A stretch of DNA of 64,000 nucleotides from Mucilaginibacter inviolabilis (GTDB taxonomy: Bacteria > Bacteroidota > Bacteroidia > Sphingobacteriales > Sphingobacteriaceae): positions 1-64,000 of the forward strand of contig NZ_JAANAT010000003.1 in the NCBI RefSeq assembly GCF_011089895.1. The letters run 5' to 3'. Shown here in pieces: positions 25,561 to 35,350 of this stretch. Below the pieces are notes generated by a model. It ran no database searches. It was not told the DNA's origin and saw only the letters and a list, made by a program, of their open reading frames with translations. A program made the translations under genes and the position numbers. Each line of letters begins with the position of its first letter. Position 1 is the stretch's first letter.

Positions 25561-26349
25561 CTAGTTTCCCTTATCATCCTTTTCCTTCGCGGCTTTTTCC
25601 TTATCTTTTTGGGCTTGTTCCTGTACTTTTTTAATGGAATCCTGTTTTGCTTTAGCCGCCTTTTTCTTTTTATTAAAAAAGCCTCTTAATAAAAAATTAT
25701 GCTGTGCTGCAGTCAGGTCTTCATTGAGGGTGTTAGTGGTGGTATGCACTTTTTTCATGGTAGTTTGTGCTTGTTTAACCGTACTTTCGATGTTTTTAGC
25801 CATATCATCACTATTCAGCAAGCGACCTATACTTCCTTTTCCGCTATTGATTTTACCAACAATATGAGATAGATCTGTCGTTAACGTTTCCGCATTATCA
25901 GCAACTCGCGTAAGTTTGGTTATTATTTTGTCTACATCAACCGGGTTTATGGATCCTAAATGCCCTCCTGGCTGTACCTCTGTATGACTTGTTATACCAC
26001 CAGGAGCAATTACCACCAGCTTATCGCCCATCAATCCATCACTCCCAATACTCATTTTTGCATCAGTTTTAATGAATTTTTTAACACTGTTATTTAGTGT
26101 CAGGTCAACCCTTACCGAGCTATCCGTTACAATGTTAATTGACTGTACTACACCTATGTTGATACCCGCAAAGCGTACATTATTGCCTACTTGCAAGCCA
26201 CTTACATTTTTAAAAGTGCCATATACATTGAATGTAGAATTAAACAAGCTTTTTTGACTGCCTATAAAAAAGATAGCCAATACCAAAACCACCAATCCGG
26301 CGAAGGTGAACAGGCCAATTTTTATTTTTTGTGATGATGTGGTTTTCAT
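25561..26349 (-). CDS. MlaD/MCE family substrate-binding protein of a lipid transporter
   Basis: 262 residues: one N-terminal membrane anchor (KIGLFTFAGLVVLVLAIFFI), then the MCE domain with the conserved pattern GLQVGNNVRFAGINIGVVQS and GLMGDKLVVI. A helical part and a Lys-rich tail follow. It binds phospholipid in the periplasm and passes it between membranes. It overlaps the ATPase gene by 4 bases and is the third gene of the permease-ATPase-MCE operon. The Lys/Glu-rich, low-complexity C-terminus is common in Bacteroidetes homologues. Confidence 0.9.
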   Translation of the reverse strand: MKTTSSQKIKIGLFTFAGLVVLVLAIFFIGSQKSLFNSTFNVYGTFKNVSGLQVGNNVRFAGINIGVVQSINIVTDSSVRVDLTLNNSVKKFIKTDAKMSIGSDGLMGDKLVVIAPGGITSHTEVQPGGHLGSINPVDVDKIITKLTRVADNAETLTTDLSHIVGKINSGKGSIGRLLNSDDMAKNIESTVKQAQTTMKKVHTTTNTLNEDLTAAQHNFLLRGFFNKKKKAAKAKQDSIKKVQEQAQKDKEKAAKEKDDKGN

Positions 26350-27137
26350 GTTGTTTCGTTAAAAAATGATCGTACCATTTTGTTATCCGATTTTTGCAGC
26401 TCTTTATAAGAGCCTTCGGCTATATATTCGCCATCATCCATCACTACAATGCGGTCGGCCGTTATCCGGGCACATTCCATATCGTGTGTAATAATGATAG
26501 ATGATGTTTTATATTTCTTTTGCATATGGAGTATCAGCTCGCTGATTTCACGTGAAGTGATGGGATCTAGCCCGGTAGTGGGTTCGTCATACAGCATAAT
26601 TTCGGGCTTTACAATAAGTGTCCGGGCCAGACCTACCCTTTTACGCATCCCGCCAGATAGGTCTGACGGCAGCTTATCGATAGCATCCAATAAGCCCACA
26701 CCGTCCAGCACTTCCTCTACCCGTTTATCTATCTCCTGCTGATCATTAAGTTTTAGTACCCTCGTTAATGGAAACTCCAGATTCTCCCGTACCGTCATAG
26801 AATCATATAAGGCCCCACTCTGAAACAAAAACCCAATTTTCATACGCAACTGTTTCAGATCCTCGTCTTCCATTTCTACTACATTTTCGCCCAATACGGT
26901 TAAGGTGCCAGCATCCGGTTTAAGCATACCCACTATACATTGTATGGTCACCGATTTTCCCATGCCTGATTTGCCTAAAACCACCATATTTTCTCCTCTT
27001 TTAAGATCAAAGCTGATGTCTTTCAATACTTCCTTGTCACCAAAGGCTTTGGCTACACCTTTAGCATGTATAACCACTTCCTCTTTTTGTGATGATGCAG
27101 GTTTCTTCGCTTCCATATTTTTAACGGCGGCTTTCAT
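26346..27137 (-). CDS. MlaF-type ABC transporter ATPase
   Basis: 263 residues. Walker A GKSGMGKS, signature LSGGMRKRVGLARTL, Walker B MLYDEPTTGLDP and the H loop IIITHDMECA are all present. It energises the MlaE permease for retrograde or anterograde phospholipid transport. The GMRKR version of the signature is typical of the Mla subfamily. It follows the permease gene with one base between stop and start. An internal ATG seven codons in (27116) is an alternative start. Confidence 0.92.
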   Translation of the reverse strand: MKAAVKNMEAKKPASSQKEEVVIHAKGVAKAFGDKEVLKDISFDLKRGENMVVLGKSGMGKSVTIQCIVGMLKPDAGTLTVLGENVVEMEDEDLKQLRMKIGFLFQSGALYDSMTVRENLEFPLTRVLKLNDQQEIDKRVEEVLDGVGLLDAIDKLPSDLSGGMRKRVGLARTLIVKPEIMLYDEPTTGLDPITSREISELILHMQKKYKTSSIIITHDMECARITADRIVVMDDGEYIAEGSYKELQKSDNKMVRSFFNETT

Positions 27138-27138
27138 A

Positions 27139-27915
27139 TCAATGATAAAATAATAAACTGGTGATCTGGACAGCTATGGCATCAATAACAAATATCCACA
27201 GGGAAGCCGTTACCACTGCTGAATTAGCCGCGATACCTACACTCTCGGTCCCTTTGTTGGAATGATAACCTTTATAACAGCCAACAAAACCTATCGCAAA
27301 GCCGAAAAAAATGGTTTTCACTACAGCCGGCAAAAAGTCTGAAAAATCAAGGGAGGAGATACATTTAGTAAAATAAAGCGAAAAGCTGATACTATCTGTA
27401 ATATTTAAGGCCAGGAAGCCACCAAACAAGCCTATAGCATCGCCAATAATAGAAAGAAGGGGTACCATGAGGCTGGTAGCTAAAATACGCGTAACAACGA
27501 GATATTGCAGCGGATTGGCGCCTGATACTTCCATAGCATCTATCTGCTCGGTAACCTTCATGCTGCCTAGTTCAGCGCCGATACTCGATGCTATCTTACC
27601 TGCACAAATAATAGCCGTTATAACCGGTCCTATTTCGCGGATAAAAGAAACTGTAAGGGTTTTGGGTAACATACTGGCAGCCCCAAGACCAACTAATGAT
27701 GGTCTGAGCTGTACAATTAAAACCAGTCCCATGATAAAGGAGGTAATACCTACCAGCATCATGGAGCGATAGCCTATTTCATAACATTGCCGCACAAATT
27801 CCGACCATTCAAAGCCGCCGGCAAATATATTTCTGAAAAAACGGGCAAAGAAAACACATTGCTCGCCAATGTCTTCTGCCCACTTCCTCCATCCGGTAAT
27901 TGCTTGTTCTGCCAT
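27139..27915 (-). CDS. MlaE family ABC transporter permease
   Basis: 258 residues with five to six membrane segments. The conserved family signature is visible as EIGPVITAIICAGKIASSIG, AELGSMKVTEQIDAMEVSG and NPLQYLVVTRILA. First gene of the mlaEFD-type operon; it forms the inner-membrane channel of the lipid transporter that maintains outer-membrane asymmetry. Confidence 0.92.
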   Translation of the reverse strand: MAEQAITGWRKWAEDIGEQCVFFARFFRNIFAGGFEWSEFVRQCYEIGYRSMMLVGITSFIMGLVLIVQLRPSLVGLGAASMLPKTLTVSFIREIGPVITAIICAGKIASSIGAELGSMKVTEQIDAMEVSGANPLQYLVVTRILATSLMVPLLSIIGDAIGLFGGFLALNITDSISFSLYFTKCISSLDFSDFLPAVVKTIFFGFAIGFVGCYKGYHSNKGTESVGIAANSAVVTASLWIFVIDAIAVQITSLLFYH

Positions 27916-28008
27916 AAGTTATGTTCAACTAATTGTGAGGATAAAACAAAATTCTATCCCTTTGTTTTGCAGTTCAAGAAAATTAACCTTTAGGTTCGGC
28001 TTGCAGGT

Positions 28009-28719
28009 TTATGACATTGGTACATCAATGATCAGGAAACGGGAAAATTCTTCGGGTTCAATTGTAAATGAACTGGTATCATAAACACCCAGCGCATCTC
28101 TTTTGTTTAAAACAGCACTATTTATTTTGATAGAACCTTCTATAACAAACACATAAGCCCCATTTCCCCCTGTTTTTATATCATAATTTAGCTGGGTACC
28201 TGCTTCAAAATCACCCATGCTAAAAGTGGCATCCTGGTTTAACCAAAGTGTATCCAGGCTCTTTACCGGCGATATCAATGTGGTAAGCTGGTTTGTCTTT
28301 AAAAGCGGCTTAAAATCCTTCTGGTCATAACGAGGCTGTATATCTAGTTCCTTAGGGAAAAGCCATATCTGTAAGGTCTTAGCTTCTTCTGTACGGGAAG
28401 CATTATACTCGGAATGATAAACGCCGGTTCCGGCCGACATCACCTGAACTTCACCAGCACGAATCACGCCCGTATTACCCATACTGTCTTTGTGTTCCAA
28501 GCCTCCCTCCAATGGTATGGTTATGATTTCCATATTATCATGCGGGTGTGTCCCAAAACCTGTACCGCCGGCAATAATATCATCGTTTAATACCCTTAAT
28601 ACACCAAAATTAACCTTGTTGGGATCATAATATGATGCAAAGCTGAATGAAAAGTTAGCTTTTAACCAACCAAGGTTATTTTTTCTACGTTCGTTTTCGG
28701 GATAAAATATAGTTTTCAT
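28009..28719 (-). CDS. Pirin family bicupin protein
   Basis: 236 residues. The N-terminal cupin carries the metal-binding pattern GTHPHDNMEIITIPLEGGLEHKD and later VMSAGTGVYHSEYNAS. The C-terminal cupin is degenerate. Relatives include YhaK and quercetin 2,3-dioxygenases; the physiological substrate is unknown. The gene stands alone, divergent from the oxidoreductase at 28805. Confidence 0.9.
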   Translation of the reverse strand: MKTIFYPENERRKNNLGWLKANFSFSFASYYDPNKVNFGVLRVLNDDIIAGGTGFGTHPHDNMEIITIPLEGGLEHKDSMGNTGVIRAGEVQVMSAGTGVYHSEYNASRTEEAKTLQIWLFPKELDIQPRYDQKDFKPLLKTNQLTTLISPVKSLDTLWLNQDATFSMGDFEAGTQLNYDIKTGGNGAYVFVIEGSIKINSAVLNKRDALGVYDTSSFTIEPEEFSRFLIIDVPMS

Positions 28720-28804
28720 GATGCTCTCCTATTTATATGTTTAAACATATAATTCTTATTCCACAATTTATTTATGTGTATTTTTGCAAAAAATTGTGCG
28801 TACT

Positions 28805-29461
28805 ATGGCAAATAAGGCTATTATTGCAGGTTCGAGCGGACTAATTGGCAGTAATTTACTGGATATTTTACTACGAGAGGCTTTTTATGATGAAGTTTTA
28901 ATTCTGGTTAGAAAAGAATTACCCATCCAACATCCTAAATTGACTCAATTGGTGGTGGATTTTGATCAGCTGGAGAGTTATTCCAGTGCCATAACCGGCC
29001 ATGCTATATTTTGCTGTTTAGGTACAACCAGACATAAAACACCAGACAAGATTGTTTACCGCAAAATTGACCATGATTATCCTTTGATATTGGCGCAATT
29101 GGCGCATAAAAATGGCATAGAGCAATATCACCTGGTTTCCTCCATAGGAGCCAACAAAGCTTCGTCTACTTTTTATATCAAAACAAAGGGTGAATTAGAA
29201 GCGGATATACAACATGTTGGTATACCCGCTTTGCATATCTATCGCCCATCACTATTAACCGGCAAGAGACAAGAAAAACGAGTGGAAGAAAAAATAGTAA
29301 CTGTGCTATACAAAATAATAGAGCCTTTACTATTTGGGGTCTTAAAAAAATACAAAAGTATTCCGGCTGTAAAAGTAGCCTCTGCTATGTACAAACAATC
29401 AATGCAAACTAACATGGGCTTGTTTATATATGAGTCTGACAAAATAAAAGAACTATCGTGA
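28805..29461 (+). CDS. NAD(P)-binding Rossmann-fold oxidoreductase (HTATIP2-like)
   Basis: The ATG at 28805 gives a 218-residue protein, MANKAIIAGSSGLIGSNLL; the frame also opens at a TTG at 28784, which lies within the promoter. The NAD(P) motif is GSSGLIG. The residues CCLGTTRHKT, HLVSSIGANKAS, FYIKTKGELE and IYRPSLLTG place it among atypical short-chain/NmrA-like proteins. A perfect -7 box TATTTTTG (28779-28786) directly precedes the start. The stop overlaps the GTG start of the ABC-F gene by 4 bases. Confidence 0.85.
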   Translation: MANKAIIAGSSGLIGSNLLDILLREAFYDEVLILVRKELPIQHPKLTQLVVDFDQLESYSSAITGHAIFCCLGTTRHKTPDKIVYRKIDHDYPLILAQLAHKNGIEQYHLVSSIGANKASSTFYIKTKGELEADIQHVGIPALHIYRPSLLTGKRQEKRVEEKIVTVLYKIIEPLLFGVLKKYKSIPAVKVASAMYKQSMQTNMGLFIYESDKIKELS

Positions 29462-31323
29462 GCACTTACATTTCTGCTGAAAATCTTGGTCATCAATTTC
29501 ATGACAACTGGCTATTTAAAAACATAACCATCGGTATAAACCGTGGCCGCAGGGTTGCACTGGTGGGTGTAAATGGTGCAGGTAAATCTACCCTGCTTAA
29601 ATTACTGGCCGGTCACCTCAAGCCCACCGAAGGTAAAGTAGTTCAGAGCCGTGACTTGAACATGGGTTATCTGGAACAAGACCCTGGTTTTAAGGATGCG
29701 GTAACTATCAGTGATTATATTTTTCATGCCGATGATGTACAACAGCAATTGATCCGTAAGTACGAGGAGCTTTTGGAAAATGATCCCGACAACGCCAAGG
29801 CTATTGAAAAAGTAATGGAAGAGATGAGTGAAGTTGATGCCTGGGAGTATGAGTACAAGATCAAAACCATTTTGGGCCGGTTGGATATACATCACCTGAA
29901 TCAAAAGATCAATACCCTATCTGGTGGTCAAAAGAAACGTCTGGCTTTAGCCAAACTGCTTATCGAAGACCCGGACATTTATATACTGGATGAGCCTACC
30001 AACCATTTGGATATCGATACTATAGAGTGGCTGGAGAAATTACTCACCGAAGGTAACAAAACCATATTGATGGTTACGCACGACAGGTATTTCCTGGATA
30101 ATGTATGTAACGAGATATTAGAGATAGACCGAGGTAAAATACAACCTTATAACGGTAGCTATGGATACTATCTGGAAAAGAAAGCCGAACGGGATGCCGC
30201 AGATGAAGCTACTTTCCAAAAAAACAGCAACCTGCTACGCAAGGAGCTGGAATGGATGCGCAGACAGCCACAAGCCCGCGGAACTAAATCAAAGGCACGC
30301 ATTGATGCCTATTATGATCTGGAAGAGAAAACCAAAGCAGGTGGTATCCGCGAAAAAGTTGAACTGAGTGTAAAAACAGCACGGCAGGGTAACAAGATCA
30401 TGGAGATGGAACACCTCTTTAAATCATTTGGCGACCGTACTTTTATTAAGGATTTCAGCTATATATTCAAAAAAGGCGATCGGATTGGTTTAGCTGGTCG
30501 TAATGGTAGTGGCAAATCTACCCTACTTAATGTTATTACCGGAGCTTTACAACCAGATAAAGGAACAGTGGTAAAAGGCGAAACTACTGTATTGGGCTAT
30601 TTTCATCAATCGGGCATTAAATTCAAGGAAGATGAGCGTGTAATTGATATTGTAAAAAACGTTGCAGAGTTTATTACGATGGCCGATGGTAAAACTATCT
30701 CAGCCTCTGCCCTGCTCACTTTATTCTTATTCCCGCCTGCTAAACAATATGGATTTATATCTAAGCTAAGCGGTGGCGAAAAGAAACGCCTGCAGTTAAT
30801 GAGCATTCTGATGAAGAATCCTAATTTCTTGATCCTGGATGAGCCTACAAACGATCTGGATATTGATACCTTGAATGTATTGGAAGAGTTTTTAACCAAT
30901 TACACGGGTGTATTAATGATTGTATCGCACGATAGGTATTTACTGGATAAGCTAACCGATCAGCTATTTATTATGGAAGATGGCGGCCATGTACGTATCT
31001 ACAATGGTAATTATTCATCTTACCGTATTGATCTGGAAGAGGAAAAGCAACAAGCCAAAAAACCAGCTCCTGTTGCTCCTACTCCAGCTCCTGTTGCTAA
31101 AAAAAGTAAATTAAGCTTTAAAGAAGCCAAAGAATTAGAAACAACCGAAGCAGAAATACAAGCTATAGAAAACCAAATAAAGGATAAAACCGAACAGCTA
31201 AATACAACAGGCATAGCTCCGGAAAAGTTGAATGATATACTAGCTGAAATTGATACCCTGAATAAGAAACTGGATGCTAAAAGTATGCGGTGGATGGAAT
31301 TAACCGAGTTAAACGAATCATAA
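29458..31323 (+). CDS. ABC-F family ATPase (ribosome-associated, Uup/EttA type)
   Basis: 621 residues with two ABC domains: Walker A GVNGAGKST and GRNGSGKST, signatures LSGGQKKRLALAKL and LSGGEKKRLQLMSI, and Walker B LDEPTNHLDI and LDEPTNDLDI. The linker between them (LRKELEWMRRQPQARGTKSK) is the arm that reaches the ribosomal P site in this family. A C-terminal Lys/Glu coiled coil (residues about 535-620) after a Pro/Ala hinge resembles Uup. There is no membrane domain; the role is in translation. It starts at GTG overlapping the previous gene. Confidence 0.92.
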   Translation: MSTYISAENLGHQFHDNWLFKNITIGINRGRRVALVGVNGAGKSTLLKLLAGHLKPTEGKVVQSRDLNMGYLEQDPGFKDAVTISDYIFHADDVQQQLIRKYEELLENDPDNAKAIEKVMEEMSEVDAWEYEYKIKTILGRLDIHHLNQKINTLSGGQKKRLALAKLLIEDPDIYILDEPTNHLDIDTIEWLEKLLTEGNKTILMVTHDRYFLDNVCNEILEIDRGKIQPYNGSYGYYLEKKAERDAADEATFQKNSNLLRKELEWMRRQPQARGTKSKARIDAYYDLEEKTKAGGIREKVELSVKTARQGNKIMEMEHLFKSFGDRTFIKDFSYIFKKGDRIGLAGRNGSGKSTLLNVITGALQPDKGTVVKGETTVLGYFHQSGIKFKEDERVIDIVKNVAEFITMADGKTISASALLTLFLFPPAKQYGFISKLSGGEKKRLQLMSILMKNPNFLILDEPTNDLDIDTLNVLEEFLTNYTGVLMIVSHDRYLLDKLTDQLFIMEDGGHVRIYNGNYSSYRIDLEEEKQQAKKPAPVAPTPAPVAKKSKLSFKEAKELETTEAEIQAIENQIKDKTEQLNTTGIAPEKLNDILAEIDTLNKKLDAKSMRWMELTELNES

Positions 31324-31324
31324 A

Positions 31325-31570
31325 GTGAAAGTATCAGATATCATTGCTTCAGCAGGTGTAATCATACTTTTGATTGCTTTTTTGCTAAATTTATTTAACA
31401 AATTATCAGCCGAAAGCAAGGTATATAAGCTCATGAATTTTATAGGTGCAGGTACTTGTTGCTATGCCTCTTACATGGTTAACTTCTATCCATTTGTGGT
31501 ATTAGAGGATGTATGGGGCTTTGTAGCTTTAATATCATTATTAAAGGTTCCACGTGGAACATCGGTATAG
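31325..31570 (+). CDS. Small membrane protein of the CBU_0592 type
   Basis: 81 residues starting at GTG one base after the ABC-F stop. Two or three membrane segments: IIASAGVIILLIAFLLNLF, then LMNFIGAGTCCYASYM and FYPFVVLEDVWGFVALISL. This pattern is that of the CBU_0592-like family of unknown function. The last codons (VPRGTSV) are formed by the first parS site, so the C-terminus is shaped by a DNA-binding site. Confidence 0.8.
   Translation: MKVSDIIASAGVIILLIAFLLNLFNKLSAESKVYKLMNFIGAGTCCYASYMVNFYPFVVLEDVWGFVALISLLKVPRGTSV
31547..31560. promoter_or_regulatory. parS-type ParB binding site 1
   Basis: Perfect palindrome GTTCCACGTGGAAC, which fits the chromosomal parS consensus tGTTnCACGTGnAACa. 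It lies inside the 3' end of the small membrane-protein gene. Confidence 0.85.
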
Positions 31571-31619
31571 ATTGAATAGTTTTGTATTCTACTATTCAAT
31601 AAAACTAAAAGAATATGAC

Positions 31620-31633
31620 GTTCCACGTGGAAC
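31620..31633. promoter_or_regulatory. parS-type ParB binding site 2
   Basis: Identical 14-base palindrome, 73 bases after the first, in the gap before mnmG. Confidence 0.85.
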
Positions 31634-31696
31634 ATCGACAATAAATAAGATCATCAAATCGCTTATTTCAAGCATAATTGACTATAAGATCATAAT

Positions 31697-31710
31697 GTTC
31701 CACGTGGAAC
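31697..31710. promoter_or_regulatory. parS-type ParB binding site 3
   Basis: Identical palindrome with the full 16-base context TGTTCCACGTGGAACA, 77 bases after the second and 12 bases before the mnmG start codon. Confidence 0.85.
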
Positions 31711-31722
31711 ATGGAGGTAAAA

Positions 31723-33585
31723 ATGTTTAAGAAATATAATGTAATAGTTGTTGGTGCAGGCCATGCCGGCTGCGAAGCTGCTGCTGCTGCTGCCAATTTG
31801 GGGTCGTCTGTATTGCTCATTACCATGAATATGGGAACCATTGCACAGATGAGCTGTAACCCTGCTATGGGTGGTGTTGCCAAGGGACAAATAGTGCGTG
31901 AAATAGATGCTTTAGGTGGATACTCAGGTATTATTACAGATAAAACCTCTATCCAATTCAGGATGCTGAACCAATCAAAAGGACCAGCAATGTGGAGCCC
32001 AAGGGCTCAAAGTGATCGTATGCGCTTTGCAGAAGAATGGAGATTGGCCTTGGAAAGAACACCAAATGTTGACTTCTGGCAGGATACCGTTACCTCCCTT
32101 TTAGTAAAGGATAACACCATAAAAGGTGTACGTACCTCTATAGGCGTAGAGATAGAAGCAGACGCCGTTGTACTTACTAACGGTACCTTTTTAAATGGTA
32201 TAATACACATAGGTGAAAAGAAGTTTGGCGGTGGCAGATCTGGTGAGAAATCAGCTACAGGTTTAACCGAACAACTGGTTACTTTAGGCTTTGACTCGGG
32301 CAGAATGAAGACCGGTACCCCACCCCGTATTGATGGCCGCAGTCTTAACTATAGCCTAATGGAAGAGCAATGGGGTGACGAAGAACGTGGTCGCTTTTCT
32401 TTCACTGATGTAGATATGATCCAGGAACAACGCTGCTGCTGGATTACTTATACCAATACCAAAGTACACGAAACATTGAAGGAAGGCTTTGAAAAGTCGC
32501 CCATGTTTACAGGCAGAATTAAAGGCTTAGGTCCACGTTATTGTCCTTCTATCGAAGATAAAATAAACCGTTTTGCAGAGCGGGATCGTCACCAGATATT
32601 TGTTGAACCGGAAGGATTGAATACTATTGAGATCTATGTAAATGGTTTTTCTACCTCCCTACCAGAGGATGTACAGTACAAAGCGCTTACTCAAATACCA
32701 GGTTTTGAGAATGCAAAAATGTTCCGTCCGGGTTATGCCATTGAGTACGATTACTTCCCACCTACCCAATTAGGTTTAACTCTGGAAACTAAATTGATCA
32801 GTAACCTGTACTTCGCAGGGCAGATCAATGGTACTACCGGATATGAGGAAGCGGCATCTCAAGGCTTCATTGCGGGGATCAACGCGCATCAAAAAATTAA
32901 CGATAAACATGAATTGATTTTGAAAAGATCAGAATCATATATTGGTGTATTGATTGACGACCTGGTAACTAAAGGTACCGAAGAACCCTACCGAATGTTT
33001 ACTTCCAGGGCCGAACACCGCCTGTTACTACGTCAGGATAACGCTGATATCAGGCTAAGCCCTATGGGTCATGAGTTAGGATTGATCAATGACGAGCGCT
33101 TAGAAAAGGTAAAACAAAAAGTTAAAAACTCTGATGATATTGTTGCTTACACCAGGAGCAAATCAATTGATCCGTCAAATGTAAATAGCTTACTTGATGA
33201 ATTAGGTACTAGTCCCCTATCGCAAAGTGCCAAACTTTTTAATTTATTAAGCCGTCCGCAAGTTGGCTTTAATGACCTTAAGAAGGTAGATGGATCTTTG
33301 ACCGAATTATTATCAGCTTATGATAAAGAAACTGTTGAACAAGCTGAAATAAAAATCAAATATGAGAGTTACTTTATAAAAGAAATGGAAATTGTTGACC
33401 GCATGAAAAAAATGGAAGACCGAGAAATCAATCCGGAGTTTGATTATCATACCCTGGTATCTCTTTCAAAAGAAGCACGCGAAAAATTGATGAAGATAAA
33501 ACCACGCACTTTAGGTCAGGCATCCCGAATTTCGGGCGTATCACCATCTGATATTTCAGTTTTAATGGTTCATGTCTCCAGATAG
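31723..33585 (+). CDS. mnmG: tRNA uridine-5-carboxymethylaminomethyl synthesis enzyme MnmG (GidA)
   Basis: 621 residues from ATG 31723, which follows a GGAGGT sequence; an ATG at 31711 would place that sequence inside the gene. The FAD-binding motif is VVGAGHAGCEAAAAA. Further family signatures are NPAMGGVAKGQIVREIDALG, GRMKTGTPPRIDGRS, FAGQINGTTGYEEAASQG and TSRAEHRLLLRQDNAD. With MnmE it modifies U34 in the wobble position of several tRNAs. The gene often sits near replication origins, which agrees with the parS cluster just upstream. Confidence 0.97.
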   Translation: MFKKYNVIVVGAGHAGCEAAAAAANLGSSVLLITMNMGTIAQMSCNPAMGGVAKGQIVREIDALGGYSGIITDKTSIQFRMLNQSKGPAMWSPRAQSDRMRFAEEWRLALERTPNVDFWQDTVTSLLVKDNTIKGVRTSIGVEIEADAVVLTNGTFLNGIIHIGEKKFGGGRSGEKSATGLTEQLVTLGFDSGRMKTGTPPRIDGRSLNYSLMEEQWGDEERGRFSFTDVDMIQEQRCCWITYTNTKVHETLKEGFEKSPMFTGRIKGLGPRYCPSIEDKINRFAERDRHQIFVEPEGLNTIEIYVNGFSTSLPEDVQYKALTQIPGFENAKMFRPGYAIEYDYFPPTQLGLTLETKLISNLYFAGQINGTTGYEEAASQGFIAGINAHQKINDKHELILKRSESYIGVLIDDLVTKGTEEPYRMFTSRAEHRLLLRQDNADIRLSPMGHELGLINDERLEKVKQKVKNSDDIVAYTRSKSIDPSNVNSLLDELGTSPLSQSAKLFNLLSRPQVGFNDLKKVDGSLTELLSAYDKETVEQAEIKIKYESYFIKEMEIVDRMKKMEDREINPEFDYHTLVSLSKEAREKLMKIKPRTLGQASRISGVSPSDISVLMVHVSR

Positions 33586-33700
33586 AATATAACTTATTGA
33601 TAATAAACACTTTATAAAATATTGTTTTAAATCAATTATTTTCATTTTTTAATATCATAACTCATAAAAATATAAAAATCGCTTATATCGCCTAAAAACC

Positions 33701-35350
33701 ATGTTAAACAAAAAACGGGTCAATTTTCACAATTTTCCATTCTCTTTTTTGGCACTTTTAATCCTTTTTGGATGCGCAGCTCAACAACCCCCCCAGGGAG
33801 GACCGCGTGACCTCACTCCACCCAAATTAGTGAAGGCTATACCGGCCAATAAAACCCGGAATTTTAAAGCCAAGGAAATTGATCTGGAATTTGATGAGTT
33901 CATTAAACTCACCAACCAGTACCAGGAAATAAGCATGAGCCCGGCGATGGAAAAACAACCGGAGTACATTTCGAGCAAAAGGATCTTAAAAATAAAACTT
34001 AAAGACTCACTGCAAAAAAATACTACCTACGTTATCAATTTTGGAAAAGCTATACAAGATGTTAATGAAGGTAACGTACTCAAAAACTTTACTTACGTTT
34101 TTTCGACAGGTCCGCATATTGATTCTTTAAGCATCTCGGGAAGTGTTACCAATACTTTAACCCAGGAAAAAGAAAAAGATGTAACCGTAATGCTTTTTAC
34201 ATTAAAGCAAGACTCCCTCCTTTTCGGTAAAAAGAAACCAAGTATTTTCGCAACTACAGACTCCTCCGGAAATTTTAGTCTAAACAATTTGCGCGAAGAT
34301 GACTACAGGATCTATGCCCTTAAAGAAGCATCCCCTAACAAGATATTTGATAACGACCAGGAATTGATAGCTTTCTTAAAAAAAACAATCCACCTCAGAT
34401 CCGACACTTCAAATATTCAGTTAAATCTATTTAAGCAAAATCCAGAGAAATTCAGGTTTTCAGAAAAACGGTTTGACACCGATGGTAAATTGCTTTTCGT
34501 TTTTAATAAAGCTTTAAATAATCCTTCTATAAAAGTTATTTATCCTGCAGATGTCGATAAACAAAAACAGGTAGACTTTAGTAAAACAAAAGATACTGCA
34601 TCAGTATATCTGCGTAATATGAATTTTGATTCTATACGGGTGGCTGTATTTGATAATGGTAAGCCCATTGATTCTACTTCGCTTTTAAAAGGTAAAAAGG
34701 AGAGCTTTCAGAGAGCTTTAACCTTTCAGTATAATATTAACGGCAACAACCTGCTAAAGCCCGGTACCGACTTAAAATTGACAGCCAGCTTACCCATAGA
34801 AAACTTTGATAACTCGCTCATCACACTTAATGAAGACTCAGTTGCCGTTGCAACCAGCGATCTTACCTTACAAAAGGACACTGGCAATTTTAAAAAGATC
34901 ACTGTAAAATATAGATGGCGGCAAGGCAGTAAATATGAAATTATATTTAATGAAGCAGCATTTACCTCCATATATGGTGATAAGAATAAAAGAATATCAA
35001 AAAAATTCCAGTTAGATAAAACAGATAATTACAGTACACTTACTTTAAAGGTTACCCTTCCAGATACAGGAAAATCATATGTTGTTGAATTGCTAAACGA
35101 ACAAAAGAAAGTTTTACAAAGCGATCCCATAAAACGTAATGGCTCTATAGTTTATAAAAATATTATTACAGGAAAATATATATTCCGGGTAATTTATGAT
35201 GAAAACAAAAACGGTAAATGGGACAGCGGAAACGTACATCTTAGAAAACAGCCGGAACACATTTGGGTAAGTGAAAAAGTAATATCCTTAAGGCCAAACT
35301 GGGAAGCAGAAGAAGCTATAACGGTACCTAAAGAGCCTATTACTCCTTAA
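33701..35350 (+). CDS. Lipoprotein with bacterial Ig-like domain
   Basis: 549 residues. The signal sequence ends in a lipobox, LILFGCAAQ, so the protein is lipid-anchored, probably in the outer membrane. It is followed by PPQGGPRDLTPPKLVKAIPA, the typical start of Bacteroidetes Big_5-domain proteins, and an Ig-like fold (LEFDEFIKLTNQY, LKDSLQKNTTYVINFGKAI). The C-terminus shows FRVIYDENKNGKWDSGN, as in proteins that describe an extensible strand. The function is not known. It converges with the carbonic-anhydrase-like gene and overlaps it by 11 bases. Confidence 0.82.
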   Translation: MLNKKRVNFHNFPFSFLALLILFGCAAQQPPQGGPRDLTPPKLVKAIPANKTRNFKAKEIDLEFDEFIKLTNQYQEISMSPAMEKQPEYISSKRILKIKLKDSLQKNTTYVINFGKAIQDVNEGNVLKNFTYVFSTGPHIDSLSISGSVTNTLTQEKEKDVTVMLFTLKQDSLLFGKKKPSIFATTDSSGNFSLNNLREDDYRIYALKEASPNKIFDNDQELIAFLKKTIHLRSDTSNIQLNLFKQNPEKFRFSEKRFDTDGKLLFVFNKALNNPSIKVIYPADVDKQKQVDFSKTKDTASVYLRNMNFDSIRVAVFDNGKPIDSTSLLKGKKESFQRALTFQYNINGNNLLKPGTDLKLTASLPIENFDNSLITLNEDSVAVATSDLTLQKDTGNFKKITVKYRWRQGSKYEIIFNEAAFTSIYGDKNKRISKKFQLDKTDNYSTLTLKVTLPDTGKSYVVELLNEQKKVLQSDPIKRNGSIVYKNIITGKYIFRVIYDENKNGKWDSGNVHLRKQPEHIWVSEKVISLRPNWEAEEAITVPKEPITP

